Shown: positions 1-9,515 of the stretch, in pieces
How positions within the stretch are numbered: the first letter of the stretch is position 1
Layout of the letters: each line of letters starts with the position of its first letter
DNA from: Tritrichomonas foetus
Taxonomy: Eukaryota > Parabasalia > Tritrichomonadida > Tritrichomonadidae
Assembly: GCA_001839685.1 (NCBI GenBank)
Contig: MLAK01000591.1
Coordinates: 31,487 to 95,486, forward strand
Direction: 5' to 3'
Length of the DNA stretch: 64,000 bases
Notes under the pieces: model-generated
What the model was told of the DNA's origin: nothing
Seen by the model: only the letters and a program-made list of their open reading frames with translations
Database searches by the model: none
Program-made: the position numbers and the translations under genes

Positions 1-1
1 T

Positions 2-262
2 GTTGAAGATGCCGCAGAAATTCGCGGACAAGCCATCCCAGATTGGGCACGTGCAGCAAACCTCCTTGTTGAACTTCAGAAACAGCAGGGGGTCGACCCA
101 GATAAGATTTTCACCAACTTTGAAAGAACCTGCGATTTGAGCTCGATGTTCGAAAAGAAGAAGCGCTCATTCAAGGTCCGTGGTGACAGTGGATGGTGGG
201 CAGCTGATGGATTGACTCCAGCAGAAGAGGCTAACTACAAGAAGGCTGTCGGCCTTGCATGA
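2..262 (+). CDS. C-terminal end of an unidentified, probably abundant protein (partial)
   Basis: An open frame enters from the left edge and ends at a TGA at 260-262, giving the last 86 residues of a protein. The tail is soluble and mixed in charge, with a KKK run followed by a short aromatic segment (GWW). Codon use is clearly richer in G and C than in most of the window and resembles the beta-galactosidase at 37560-39341. In AT-rich protists this usually marks high expression, so a metabolic enzyme is a reasonable guess. I do not recognise the family from this tail alone, and the true start lies outside the window. Confidence 0.8.
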   Translation, partial: VEDAAEIRGQAIPDWARAANLLVELQKQQGVDPDKIFTNFERTCDLSSMFEKKKRSFKVRGDSGWWAADGLTPAEEANYKKAVGLA

Positions 263-884
263 TTTTTCTAATATTTATAAATATTCAAATAAAACTCATT
301 CATACTATTAATTATTTTTTGATATTAGTATCCTCAGTTCATTTTTCATTTATTTATTGCATGATTTGCCTTAGAATAACAACAATTGTGCCATTGGATT
401 ATATGAAATGCATTTATATATTCCCATTGACTTTTTTTGAACTCTCTCATATTTAATAAATCTTTATCATCACAACAATGCCACATAATGAAGAATATTA
501 CTAATGAACAGGAAAGTCCCCAATGATTGGTGATGCGACTAATTGTGTGAATATGATTCTCATTCTTGAAATGAAATGAGCTTTCCCAAAACGTTGTTTT
601 GAATCAAGTTGATCATCAATTTATTAAACAATATACATACTCTTGTATCTGTCGTCTCATTGGATTTAAATGTTTTGAGAATGCATCTATCTCAAGAAAC
701 ATTTTTGTGGAATCTTTCAGACATTATAATATCTGCAGATATCTGAAGATATATCGGATTATTTCTCATCATTAAGAAGAGTTCTATAATTGCATTTAGA
801 ATTGTATGTGAAAGAATGAATTCAAAACTGAAGGAAATAAAAAATGCACAAAAAAGGAAATATTTTTACTATAACATATTCTGT
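263..884. other. Intergenic, convergent gene ends
   Basis: An AT-rich gap between two genes that end towards each other. Short open frames here have no start context or recognisable composition. I see no RNA gene or repeat. Confidence 0.6.
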
Positions 885-1877
885 TTATCTTTCATCGTCG
901 CCATCTTCACTTTCATTATCATTATTTAGTCCTTTACTAATCAATGGTTTATTTTCTGATACTGACAAATTCTTCTTCTGTATATCCAATCTTGCTTTTG
1001 TATACATGAATACTCCGGCAAGTGCTGTACAAATTCCAACCATTGCCCTAATCATTTGTGAAGTTGATTCCCATTTTGATGGGAAAAGAATATATCCGAA
1101 AATCAATAAAAGAACTGTTTTCAAATGTCCAACAACTTGATAAGTAACAGATGATGTTTTTCCAATGAGACCGAATGTTGCAACATTCACACCAACTGCA
1201 AACACGCAAGTTCCAGCCATTAACCAAATAGTATAGCTATCCAAATTTTCAGCAAAAAAGCTCTTTCCTTCTAATCCAAAAGAACACAAAACTCCAAGAA
1301 TAAATTCAAATGGAATAACAGCAAGTTGTAACTCTGGTCCATTCAAATGGTATTCGGCTTGAAAGCTACCAGTGAGCATTTGGTTGTGTGCTGTTGAAAG
1401 AACAGCAATGGCTGCATATATAGTTCCAACTACATTAAGCTCAACATCAGAAACCGAAAAGATTCCAACGCCCGATATTAAAACCGCTAATGAGATTAGC
1501 TCAAAGTTGGTATATCTTTGGTTTTTGGCAACCATATTATACACTATCATGTATGGAATACAAACGAGCTTTGACATTTGATAGAAACCGATCGAATTAT
1601 TGGTGAGATTGAAATTCATAGAAATAATTGAAGTCATGACTAAGAAAGCGAGTAAAAAGCGTTTATGAAGCGGAATTTCGTTTGTTTTACGGATGAATTT
1701 GAACGCAGCCATAACGAGTAAAGAAATCCAGGTTGATAAAAAGTGGAGAGTGGAAAGTGTGACTGTCCATTGGCAATGTAAGTGCGGTTTAACTCCTTTA
1801 AGTAAAAGAATGAGTGAAGTTGATGAAACGATACTGAGAAGAATCCAAGAACCAACAACAAAATTGGACGAATTCAT
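885..1877 (-). CDS. Triose-phosphate/nucleotide-sugar transporter-like membrane protein (DMT superfamily)
   Basis: This 330-residue protein has about ten hydrophobic segments and almost no large loops, the usual size and shape of SLC35/TPT transporters of Golgi or ER membranes. The second half carries a typical stretch, GKTSSVTYQVVGHLK, followed by a hydrophobic helix. It closely resembles the Lys-containing motif of the triose-phosphate-transporter-like nucleotide-sugar carriers (SLC35E3 and plant UDP-sugar transporters). The C-terminal 35 residues are a charged cytosolic tail (Lys-rich, then Asn/Glu/Asp-rich). I chose the ATG at 1875-1877; one codon upstream is only a TTG. Family membership is firm. 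The sugar-nucleotide or phosphate substrate cannot be read from the sequence. Confidence 0.85.
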   Translation of the reverse strand: MNSSNFVVGSWILLSIVSSTSLILLLKGVKPHLHCQWTVTLSTLHFLSTWISLLVMAAFKFIRKTNEIPLHKRFLLAFLVMTSIISMNFNLTNNSIGFYQMSKLVCIPYMIVYNMVAKNQRYTNFELISLAVLISGVGIFSVSDVELNVVGTIYAAIAVLSTAHNQMLTGSFQAEYHLNGPELQLAVIPFEFILGVLCSFGLEGKSFFAENLDSYTIWLMAGTCVFAVGVNVATFGLIGKTSSVTYQVVGHLKTVLLLIFGYILFPSKWESTSQMIRAMVGICTALAGVFMYTKARLDIQKKNLSVSENKPLISKGLNNDNESEDGDDER

Positions 1878-2348
1878 CAATGTTGGCTTGTGTCATTTTA
1901 CACCGATATAATTTCAATGTAAATATTTGAAAATATCAGTTATATAATCTTCGAATATAATGTAAGATTGCTTCTATATACAATATTCTTTAAAAGTATT
2001 CATGCATAATTCTTAAGGAATTAACGAAAACATTAACTATTGAATAACAGACAAATCTCATTCTTGCATACTTTACTGCTCAAAAGTGAATTTCATTCAT
2101 TTATTATATTCTGATTTTCTTTTTGATATTAATCTCCAAACCTAGATATTCATGGCTATTATTTTGGGAAAAAATCGAGTTGTGAGTCACAACTTGTGAC
2201 ATTGTTAGTGCAGGTATAATAGAATAAAAAACAAACTAACTAAGTAATAACGAAGCATTAATAATAAATAAAAAGAAATCAAATTATATATCATTTTAAT
2301 AACAAATAATGAAAACAGTAATATAGTCTAATATAATGTAAAACTGGC
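1878..2348. other. Intergenic between two minus-strand genes
   Basis: This stretch holds the promoter side of the transporter and the 3' side of the USP7-like gene. It is AT-rich, and I recognise no specific element. Confidence 0.5.
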
Positions 2349-5300
2349 TTACATAAAGAATTTCAATGAGTCTTCAAATTCTGGGAAGAACTCATTCTTC
2401 TGTTTAGGTTTGGGTTCTTTTTTATTTTTCGTTGTAGATTTTTTTTCACTACCCAAAAAGACTTTCAAAGTGCTGTTTTGGTTAGCTTCATAAGAAATTA
2501 TTGTATTATCATTTAACTGCTTCGAATTAATGAAAAAGAGAGAATTTTCAATAATTTCTTTGCTTGCAAATTCTATTTCTCCCAATCGTATTTTAATATG
2601 TGTTAAATTTTCTCCCATTACAATTCGGAGCAAAAACATATGAATTGGTGTTTTCATATCAATCTTTTTATTGGATTTATAAACGCTTGTCGTAAGTAAG
2701 AAGGAATTTGATCCAAGATATATTTGATCTTGAGGAATTTTTTCTACACGGAAAACTGTAGATTCATCGAAATAATCAGACTGATCAGGAACTTTGAGTA
2801 TTTCATCATTAATGTTTAGTAAAACTCTAATATGACCATCTAATACATTTAATTGATTAACATGTTGGAGAATGCATGAAATGTCTTCATCAAGTCTCAT
2901 TGGGATGCGAATTCGTTTTACAAAGTGAATAAGCGAGTCATAAACATCAATAACTCGAAATACCATCATTTTCAGCTGCTTTTCAGTATATCCCTGAATA
3001 ACATCAAAAAATAAACGAAGAGATTTATAAGCCGACACTTTTCTAAATTCTGAAACAAACAGATTTTTCAAAGTGATATCATTTCTTAAGTGATAGGGCA
3101 TAATTTCAGGCAGATCAGAATTAGTTTGCCTTCTAAAAACTTGAACTACTGTATTTGTCGTGGCATTTGTATTCAAATTAATGTTTGAATGTTGTTGTTC
3201 ATTGAGTGCAAACAGAATAAGTTGAGGTAGTTCAGTAACAATCATGGTTTCAGGTGCAACACAAGTAACTACGACAGTATTTGGTTCAGTCACTTGACAA
3301 AAATCAATAGCTAGTTGACATTTTTGTCTCTCAAGATATTCTTCCGCATTTTTATCACCATAGGGTCTCAACATTGAATAGTAATTAATACAAATATGAT
3401 GTTGAGTACAACTTTCAATCTTAAATGATGTTGGCATAAATGATTGATCATAGGGTTCAAATAAAATAGAAGATGAATCATTAATTTGATAATATAAAAG
3501 GCTTTGTTCAATATCTGTGATTTTTTTGGAAAATCCAAGACCATCATAATAAACGTTTACTGGTAGATCATTTGTTCCACCTAAAATGCCGTAAATCACA
3601 GGAAGTAACTGAGAAACTGGTTGATAAACATTAGCTAGAGTTGATCCAAGGAATTGGACCTGTGGTGTAGCACGACTGAAGAAGAACTTCAAAAAGACAA
3701 CAATGATATTTTTTTTACTGTTAATTAAACTTATCATTGGTTTCATATAATCAGTTACAAATTGAATGAAATAGGTATCATCTTTTGGAATTTTCCCTGG
3801 GCCATTTGGAAGGAGAAGAGTTGGCATATATAAAGTTGAGACTTTCCAAATTAGAATCCCATCAACTGGACGATCCAGAAAAGTAGAAACATCATTATAT
3901 AAATCATAAATTGTAGATTTCTCTGGAATTTCGATTTTTGGCGGGAAATTAATAAAATCATAATTATCTGCACCCATTAAAACCATTTGTCGATAACAAT
4001 CTTCAGTAAATAAAGAAATTGACCGACATGGTATTTCTTTTGGTGCTTGAGTTTTAAAAGGAATTGCATTCTTTAAAAGTTCAGAAACATGGGTTGGTAT
4101 TGATACTTCTGAAAAAATTTCAAATAGCTTAATATTTTGCACATATACCAGCATATACGCACTCGATGAAGTGCCGCCATAATTATCACTCACTGCATTT
4201 TTTTCTGAACATTGAGTTACATTTGAATCATTAAATTCGTACCATGATTCTTCAGGCGTTGGTTTTATATAAGCAAGATAGTGACCATTAGTAGTTGATC
4301 CACAATGCACCAAAACTGAACATAATGTATACTGTGCATTAGGAGTGGCTGAAAAAGCAGTTAAATCAAGATTGGAAGGAAATTCAAATCTATCATTCAC
4401 TTTTTCTTTATTTCTTGTTTTACTGTTATATATAAAACGTTGTAGATGAATGTTTAAGATCGGTGGAAGGCTAACAAAATAGGTTTTAACAAAAGCATCT
4501 TGTTTTCCCATTGGTGTCATATATTGATTATTCCCTTCGAGAATTTGGGGCTCAGTAAATTGTTTAAAAGAAGTATACAAATCTAAACAACCACGTACTT
4601 GCATTTGTAAATCATCAAAATCTTCATAATTTTGAGTCGAGTAATTAATATTCTTACATTGGATTAATTTACACCATTTTCCATAAAATAATGTTTTGTA
4701 ATTTTGTTTGATCGGTGATTCTTCAATAACCATATCTATTAATTTATTATAAAATTCTTGCGCGTCGTGTTGTTGAAATGTTCGAGCATCATTCCAGCCA
4801 AAAGCTTGAGTCAAACCTCTTGTTGAAACTGGTTTGTTTGAGCTTTGTAAAAACCCAAATAATCGTTGAAGTTCGGTGGTTATTCGGCCAGGTGATTGAG
4901 TAATATAAATATTATTTCGAAACACTGGCAAGTGAAAAAGTGATTGTAAAATACTATTCATATAACATGTCGAACCTTGATTGAATATTCCCGCATATTT
5001 CAAAGGCTTCAGAATTTTAGGAATAGAATTTGGCGAAAGCAAAGGTAAACCTATGGACTCAAATTGTGCATCACTAAATCGAATATCAATAACTAAATTT
5101 CCATCCCAACTATAGAATTCCAAATCAGATGAAGGAATCAAAGTTTCTATGATTGATTGCTGATCTGAAGACTTCAATAAAAATGGCGAATATATTGTAA
5201 TCGTTTTCAGCGGGTCTTGCGAATGCAATATCAGCTCGATGAAAAAAACTTGGTTGATTATGCTTTTTTCACGCGATTCTATACTTATTGTAAGGTATTG

Positions 5301-5492
5301 CGGCTGTGGCTGTTGAAATCGGAACTGATAAGTTGTGGAATCGAATTGTATGCTAAATCGTTTAGGAGCTGTCGTCTGGTAGTTTTCTATTGTCCAACGA
5401 GCGGATATGCAGTTACTGTTAGAATTGAATGCTAATGGTGGTGGTGTTGCTGGAGGTGCAAAACTCGGGAAATCGCCAAAAAAATCAAACAT
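2349..5492 (-). CDS. USP7/UBP12-like ubiquitin carboxyl-terminal hydrolase (peptidase C19)
   Basis: The protein is 1047 residues, close to USP7 (about 1100). The Cys box is NQGSTCYMNS with catalytic Cys176. A QQHDAQEF block follows near 240-247, as in USP7. The His box is GHYLAY with His404, followed by WYEFNDSNV, which supplies the Asn/Asp that completes the triad. Residues 30-145 look like a weak MATH-type beta domain (ARWTIENY at its start), the substrate-binding part of USP7. The C-terminal half holds ubiquitin-like domains of the USP7 ICP0-binding region, including a segment near 760-800. It should remove ubiquitin from nuclear or cytosolic substrates. All catalytic residues are present, so it is probably active. 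The start is an ATG at 5490-5492. Confidence 0.92.
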   Translation of the reverse strand: MFDFFGDFPSFAPPATPPPLAFNSNSNCISARWTIENYQTTAPKRFSIQFDSTTYQFRFQQPQPQYLTISIESREKSIINQVFFIELILHSQDPLKTITIYSPFLLKSSDQQSIIETLIPSSDLEFYSWDGNLVIDIRFSDAQFESIGLPLLSPNSIPKILKPLKYAGIFNQGSTCYMNSILQSLFHLPVFRNNIYITQSPGRITTELQRLFGFLQSSNKPVSTRGLTQAFGWNDARTFQQHDAQEFYNKLIDMVIEESPIKQNYKTLFYGKWCKLIQCKNINYSTQNYEDFDDLQMQVRGCLDLYTSFKQFTEPQILEGNNQYMTPMGKQDAFVKTYFVSLPPILNIHLQRFIYNSKTRNKEKVNDRFEFPSNLDLTAFSATPNAQYTLCSVLVHCGSTTNGHYLAYIKPTPEESWYEFNDSNVTQCSEKNAVSDNYGGTSSSAYMLVYVQNIKLFEIFSEVSIPTHVSELLKNAIPFKTQAPKEIPCRSISLFTEDCYRQMVLMGADNYDFINFPPKIEIPEKSTIYDLYNDVSTFLDRPVDGILIWKVSTLYMPTLLLPNGPGKIPKDDTYFIQFVTDYMKPMISLINSKKNIIVVFLKFFFSRATPQVQFLGSTLANVYQPVSQLLPVIYGILGGTNDLPVNVYYDGLGFSKKITDIEQSLLYYQINDSSSILFEPYDQSFMPTSFKIESCTQHHICINYYSMLRPYGDKNAEEYLERQKCQLAIDFCQVTEPNTVVVTCVAPETMIVTELPQLILFALNEQQHSNINLNTNATTNTVVQVFRRQTNSDLPEIMPYHLRNDITLKNLFVSEFRKVSAYKSLRLFFDVIQGYTEKQLKMMVFRVIDVYDSLIHFVKRIRIPMRLDEDISCILQHVNQLNVLDGHIRVLLNINDEILKVPDQSDYFDESTVFRVEKIPQDQIYLGSNSFLLTTSVYKSNKKIDMKTPIHMFLLRIVMGENLTHIKIRLGEIEFASKEIIENSLFFINSKQLNDNTIISYEANQNSTLKVFLGSEKKSTTKNKKEPKPKQKNEFFPEFEDSLKFFM

Positions 5493-6348
5493 TTATTTTT
5501 TGATAATTCTGAATCTGTGTTAATTTTTGAGATGATATATGGCTGGAAATTAACTGCAATAGGCCAATTAAGAATTTAAACAACATCGGAAAATTGGAGT
5601 TTGATAATGCTCAATAGAAAAAATAGAGTTATTCTTCTTATGAAAAAGTTGGTGTTGATTATTTTTCTGTCAAGATTGCTTATCTTTTCTATAGATTATA
5701 TTTTTGACTAACAAAAGTCAGGAAGTTATTCTCATTTCTTTCAATCCTTTTTATTCTATTCAATTTTTGTTCCTTATTTCGTTGATATCACATGTCTTAT
5801 TAAATCTGGTCACAATCTATATCTATGATTTATTATAATATTTATATACCTCTGCATTACAACTCATCATGAAAAAGATTGCTACCAATTAGAGTCAATT
5901 CCAAAGGTGAATTTGGATTTCTGGCTTAACTTTTGACTCGTAATGTAGAAGTTTGATTGATATCTAAATAAAGATACGATTCAAATACAATTCTTATCGA
6001 TTAGAAAGCATAGAATCAATGATTAGATAAGATATGAACACTCAGGTTTCTGATCAACAACTGAATCATCTAGAGTTTCATCATTTACTAGCTATAATGC
6101 TATGATAATATCACATTGTAATTATATTAACTATCAAACAAAAAAGGTGTCTCCTCAAATTTAGATAGCTTCATGACAATTTGATTATCAAACTTTGATA
6201 TTTTTTTTTAGTTTACTTTAAGAACAAAAATAAATAAATACTGAAGAGATTATCAAAATAGAAAGAATATTTTATAACAATTTAAATCAAATACGAACAA
6301 AATAACGCTTATCATAAGCAAATGGCTCATGCTTCATGAATTATGATT
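5493..6348. other. Intergenic upstream of the USP7-like gene
   Basis: This stretch is AT-rich. It contains one copy of the recurrent 9-mer GAAAAAGTT at 5642-5650, about 150 bases before the USP7-like start. Nothing else is recognised. Confidence 0.5.
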
Positions 6349-7698
6349 TTATCCTGTCAATCGAAAAGTACTACTCGGATAAGGGGAGACTTTATTTTCT
6401 TCTAAATCTGAATCAGATGTGAGACATAAATATTGAGGTTGTTTTTCATCCAATTTGGGTGGATCACCAGTTGGATCAACATCATCCGGTTCTCTTCCAA
6501 TTATTCTTACTGCATAACAAAATCTATTATCAAGCACGGAAAGTCCGAAACCAAATGAAGTGACATTTTCAGAGAGCAGCCTCTGTCTTGTTTTTAGACG
6601 AGAGGACCAAATCAAAAGGAGTTCCTTTAAAGGGTCTCTTGTTTTTTGCACAAGAAATATTCCAACGTGGACTTTTGCTTTTGGCTGAAATTTCAATAAT
6701 TTTTTGGCAACTGTTTGGTCATCAAGCTCAATTTCCTTGTTTTTCATTCTTTCTGCATACTTATCCGCAAATCTACACCATTGATGTGAGAGCTTTAAAA
6801 CATGCAAATTATGTGCTAATCTGTAATCATTGACAAGTTGAAGGCATTTTGCGGCATGAATATAGTGCTGGTCAGAAATTGGTGTTGGCCGATAAGGAGA
6901 GTCACATTTCCCAAAAATTATGACACAAGCTGTAGAATCATGTTTTATTGGCTTGAAGTAGCATGCTATGTCAGTTATATTGTCTTTTCTTATGATTCTT
7001 TGGAAATTTGGGTTATCGTGAAGTGAGTTTAAAAAATTTTGAAAGGAGTCTGGACCAGATGAAAATTTTTCCATAACATATTCGGCCTCCTGGCAGCTTG
7101 GACCAAAAAGGATTTTTGCCCGTGATGAAGTCATTCCTATATATGCATCCAGATTATTTTTGGCAAGCTCTGCGAGTTTTGCTGATGCATATAACGAATA
7201 TGAAAGCAAATCCAATTCTTTTCTGTATCTTGTTTTATTCGCATAACGTCCGATGATAAGAAGTTTATCTTTGTTTGTGAGTTTTGGCTTGAAGAGCGCC
7301 AGAATTTGGCAACAAAACCAGCGTCCATCCTCACTCTCCGCCGCTCCAATGCCTGTGTGGGAAAACGATGACAAGATTCGCGACAATGAAGATCGACGTG
7401 AAATCCAATTCACTAATATATCATGAGCGGGATCGATGCTGTTCTGAATTTCGATGACGTTTTCTGTAAAGGCGATGGCCATTGGAGTTGCGGAAAGTCG
7501 ATGATTGAATCCATCATGACCGACGGGAACATCGCCGATCGACATTTTGCATGCATGCTCTCCAGCGAGAAAAGAGAGGCCTTTGTCGAAACAAAGTGGT
7601 TCGCGTTTGTATTGCTCTCTTGCTTCGTTGATATTTTCAAATAACTTGCGTATAACTTTATCAGGACCTGATGTGTGTGATGAAGAAGCTTGAGACAT
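6349..7698 (-). CDS. Three-repeat CAP (SCP/PR-1) domain protein without signal peptide
   Basis: The 449 residues contain one clear CAP domain and two degenerate ones. Repeat 1 (about 15-137) has the family hallmarks: a first helix ending in LAGEHA, GHDGF with His61, TENV with Glu79, a W..R helix, SHTGIGAAES with His114, and a final strand DGRWFCCQIL. Repeat 2 (about 143-264) keeps the helix LYASAKLAELA, a spaced middle helix and a last strand of the form ACVIIFGKC, but has lost the His/Glu residues. Repeat 3 (about 278-403) starts HAAKCLQLVNDYR and ends FGFGLSVLDNRFCYAVRI, again without the site. The C-terminal 45 residues are disordered and Pro/Asp-rich. CAP proteins are normally secreted, but the N-terminus here is hydrophilic (MSQASSSHTS), so a cytosolic role or unconventional export is implied. 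The start ATG is at 7696-7698. Confidence 0.8.
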   Translation of the reverse strand: MSQASSSHTSGPDKVIRKLFENINEAREQYKREPLCFDKGLSFLAGEHACKMSIGDVPVGHDGFNHRLSATPMAIAFTENVIEIQNSIDPAHDILVNWISRRSSLSRILSSFSHTGIGAAESEDGRWFCCQILALFKPKLTNKDKLLIIGRYANKTRYRKELDLLSYSLYASAKLAELAKNNLDAYIGMTSSRAKILFGPSCQEAEYVMEKFSSGPDSFQNFLNSLHDNPNFQRIIRKDNITDIACYFKPIKHDSTACVIIFGKCDSPYRPTPISDQHYIHAAKCLQLVNDYRLAHNLHVLKLSHQWCRFADKYAERMKNKEIELDDQTVAKKLLKFQPKAKVHVGIFLVQKTRDPLKELLLIWSSRLKTRQRLLSENVTSFGFGLSVLDNRFCYAVRIIGREPDDVDPTGDPPKLDEKQPQYLCLTSDSDLEENKVSPYPSSTFRLTG

Positions 7699-9515
7699 TT
7701 TTCCGAGAAAACGATTTATTTAACTTTTTCCATAGTGAATAAAATTATTTCCACAAAAAATTATACGTTTTCTATAACATAAATAAATTATTTAATAATT
7801 TATTTAAAAATTTATGTATTTATATTCAAATTTTCCTGGCTATTTAACTTTTTCTTTAATGTGTACATTTCCTTGAAATTTGAATACAATTATCTTTTGA
7901 TGTAACTCAAATTTTATTCAATAATTTGCGTCACTCACCAATATATCGAATGATTATTTAATCACACTTTTCATCTGCTTATAGCGGAAATTTTTGAAAA
8001 CATACAATATTAATTGAATAGTTTTCACTATACATTCAAATTTAAATATTGTTAATTACCCTGATTGATTCATGTTTTAGATTTATCTTTGAATATTAGA
8101 AATAAATGTATTAAATATTGATTATTTAATTATATTAGTAACATTTAAAAGCAAAAACTGCATATATATAAGATGAATACAATCACATTGAAAGGTATTA
8201 TTGTTATCTCATTTGGATTACTTTTCATTTAAAAAAAAACGTTTCCCCAGATTTTCAATTTGTGATATGATAAAATTAATACAATTTTCACTTTGAGAAA
8301 GATATTCTGAACTTATCACTGACCCGTAGGCAACTTTGTCGTTTATGGTTCAACATCTTGCATTATATGATTCATCTCCTTTTTTGAGAATTATTTTTTA
8401 AGGAAACGATTGAAGGAAAAAGAAATGAGAATTCTATTTCGGAAAAAAAAGACAGATATCAAAATTTTAATCAAATCAATGATTATTAATCTACAGTTCG
8501 AAAGATTTTTCTTTTGTTTCAATCAATAAATAACTTTTGAGAAAATCATCTTTTCTACAGAATCTTTTTCACAAAATTTCGCAAATCGAAATAATTTCGC
8601 TTAAAGAGGGTAAATTCTGGTTAGAGTTCATGAAATTTCATATTCTTTGAAGAGAAAATTCTTGTCCTTCATAAAACAAATGTTAACTGTTAACATAAAC
8701 ATTAATCCTAAAAGTTAAAATTCGAAAAGAAAAAAAAAGTGTTTTGTAAAAGATAAATATTCAGAATCCTTTCAACAATTTGAATATGATGATTTTTTCT
8801 ACAGAAAAAAATATAATGTCATTGTTTTTTACTTGAAAGTCATTTCTGTCGTTATTCAAAATCATCACGATTTATCGTTTATGATTTGAGAGATCTCACA
8901 GAAAAAAACAATTTCTAGCTAATATGCTTCTTCATTGATTTAATATAGTGATTTTTGATATCAACTGCTGATCTTCCTAGTAGTCTTTTACTAATAATTT
9001 TCCATTTTGGTCTAATTTCAAGACTGCCAATAATATAATTTCTTCTTCATCACTACCAAATACATTCTAAAATTTATAAGAGACATGATAAGTATCATAA
9101 GCATAATGAATAAACAAAAATAAACTTGATATCAGAGAAAACCAAAGAATACTCAAAATCCAAAACTAGCTTGATATTCTCGCAAACAAGTTTGTAGGTG
9201 CAATAGTGATAAAGTATTTTTTGGGATTAGTTGACTTCATGCCTTTGAAAAATCATGGGGAAAATCGAATAATAGTATTTCAGTATTTTTTATTTTATTT
9301 TTGAACTTAAAAGGGAAAATATATCTAAATATAAACATTTTGAATTATTATTTCTAGTTATTGAACAACTTAACATCAACCAAATCACTCATAACAAATA
9401 TATATGTTAATTCAAAGAATCAAAGGAAGAAAATGAATCAAAAAAAGGATGAATGAATTAATCAGAGTAAAAATGAATGAAGAAGCTCAATAACTAATAC
9501 TGTATATTGAAGGCC
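7699..9515. other. Long intergenic region with recurrent motif copies
   Basis: This is 1.8 kb of AT-rich sequence. Two copies of GAAAAAGTT read on the minus strand (7722-7730 and 7846-7854), both inside the longer context TATTTAACTTTTTC when read on the plus strand. I find no coding sequence, RNA or mobile element. Confidence 0.55.
7722..7738 (-). promoter_or_regulatory. Candidate initiator and adjacent GAAAAAGTT element of the CAP gene
   Basis: On the minus strand, TCACT at 7734-7738 fits the trichomonad initiator consensus TCAYW, with the predicted +1 A at 7736, 38 bases before the ATG. GAAAAAGTT follows immediately at 7730-7722. The consensus is established for Trichomonas; its use here is inferred. 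Confidence 0.4.
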
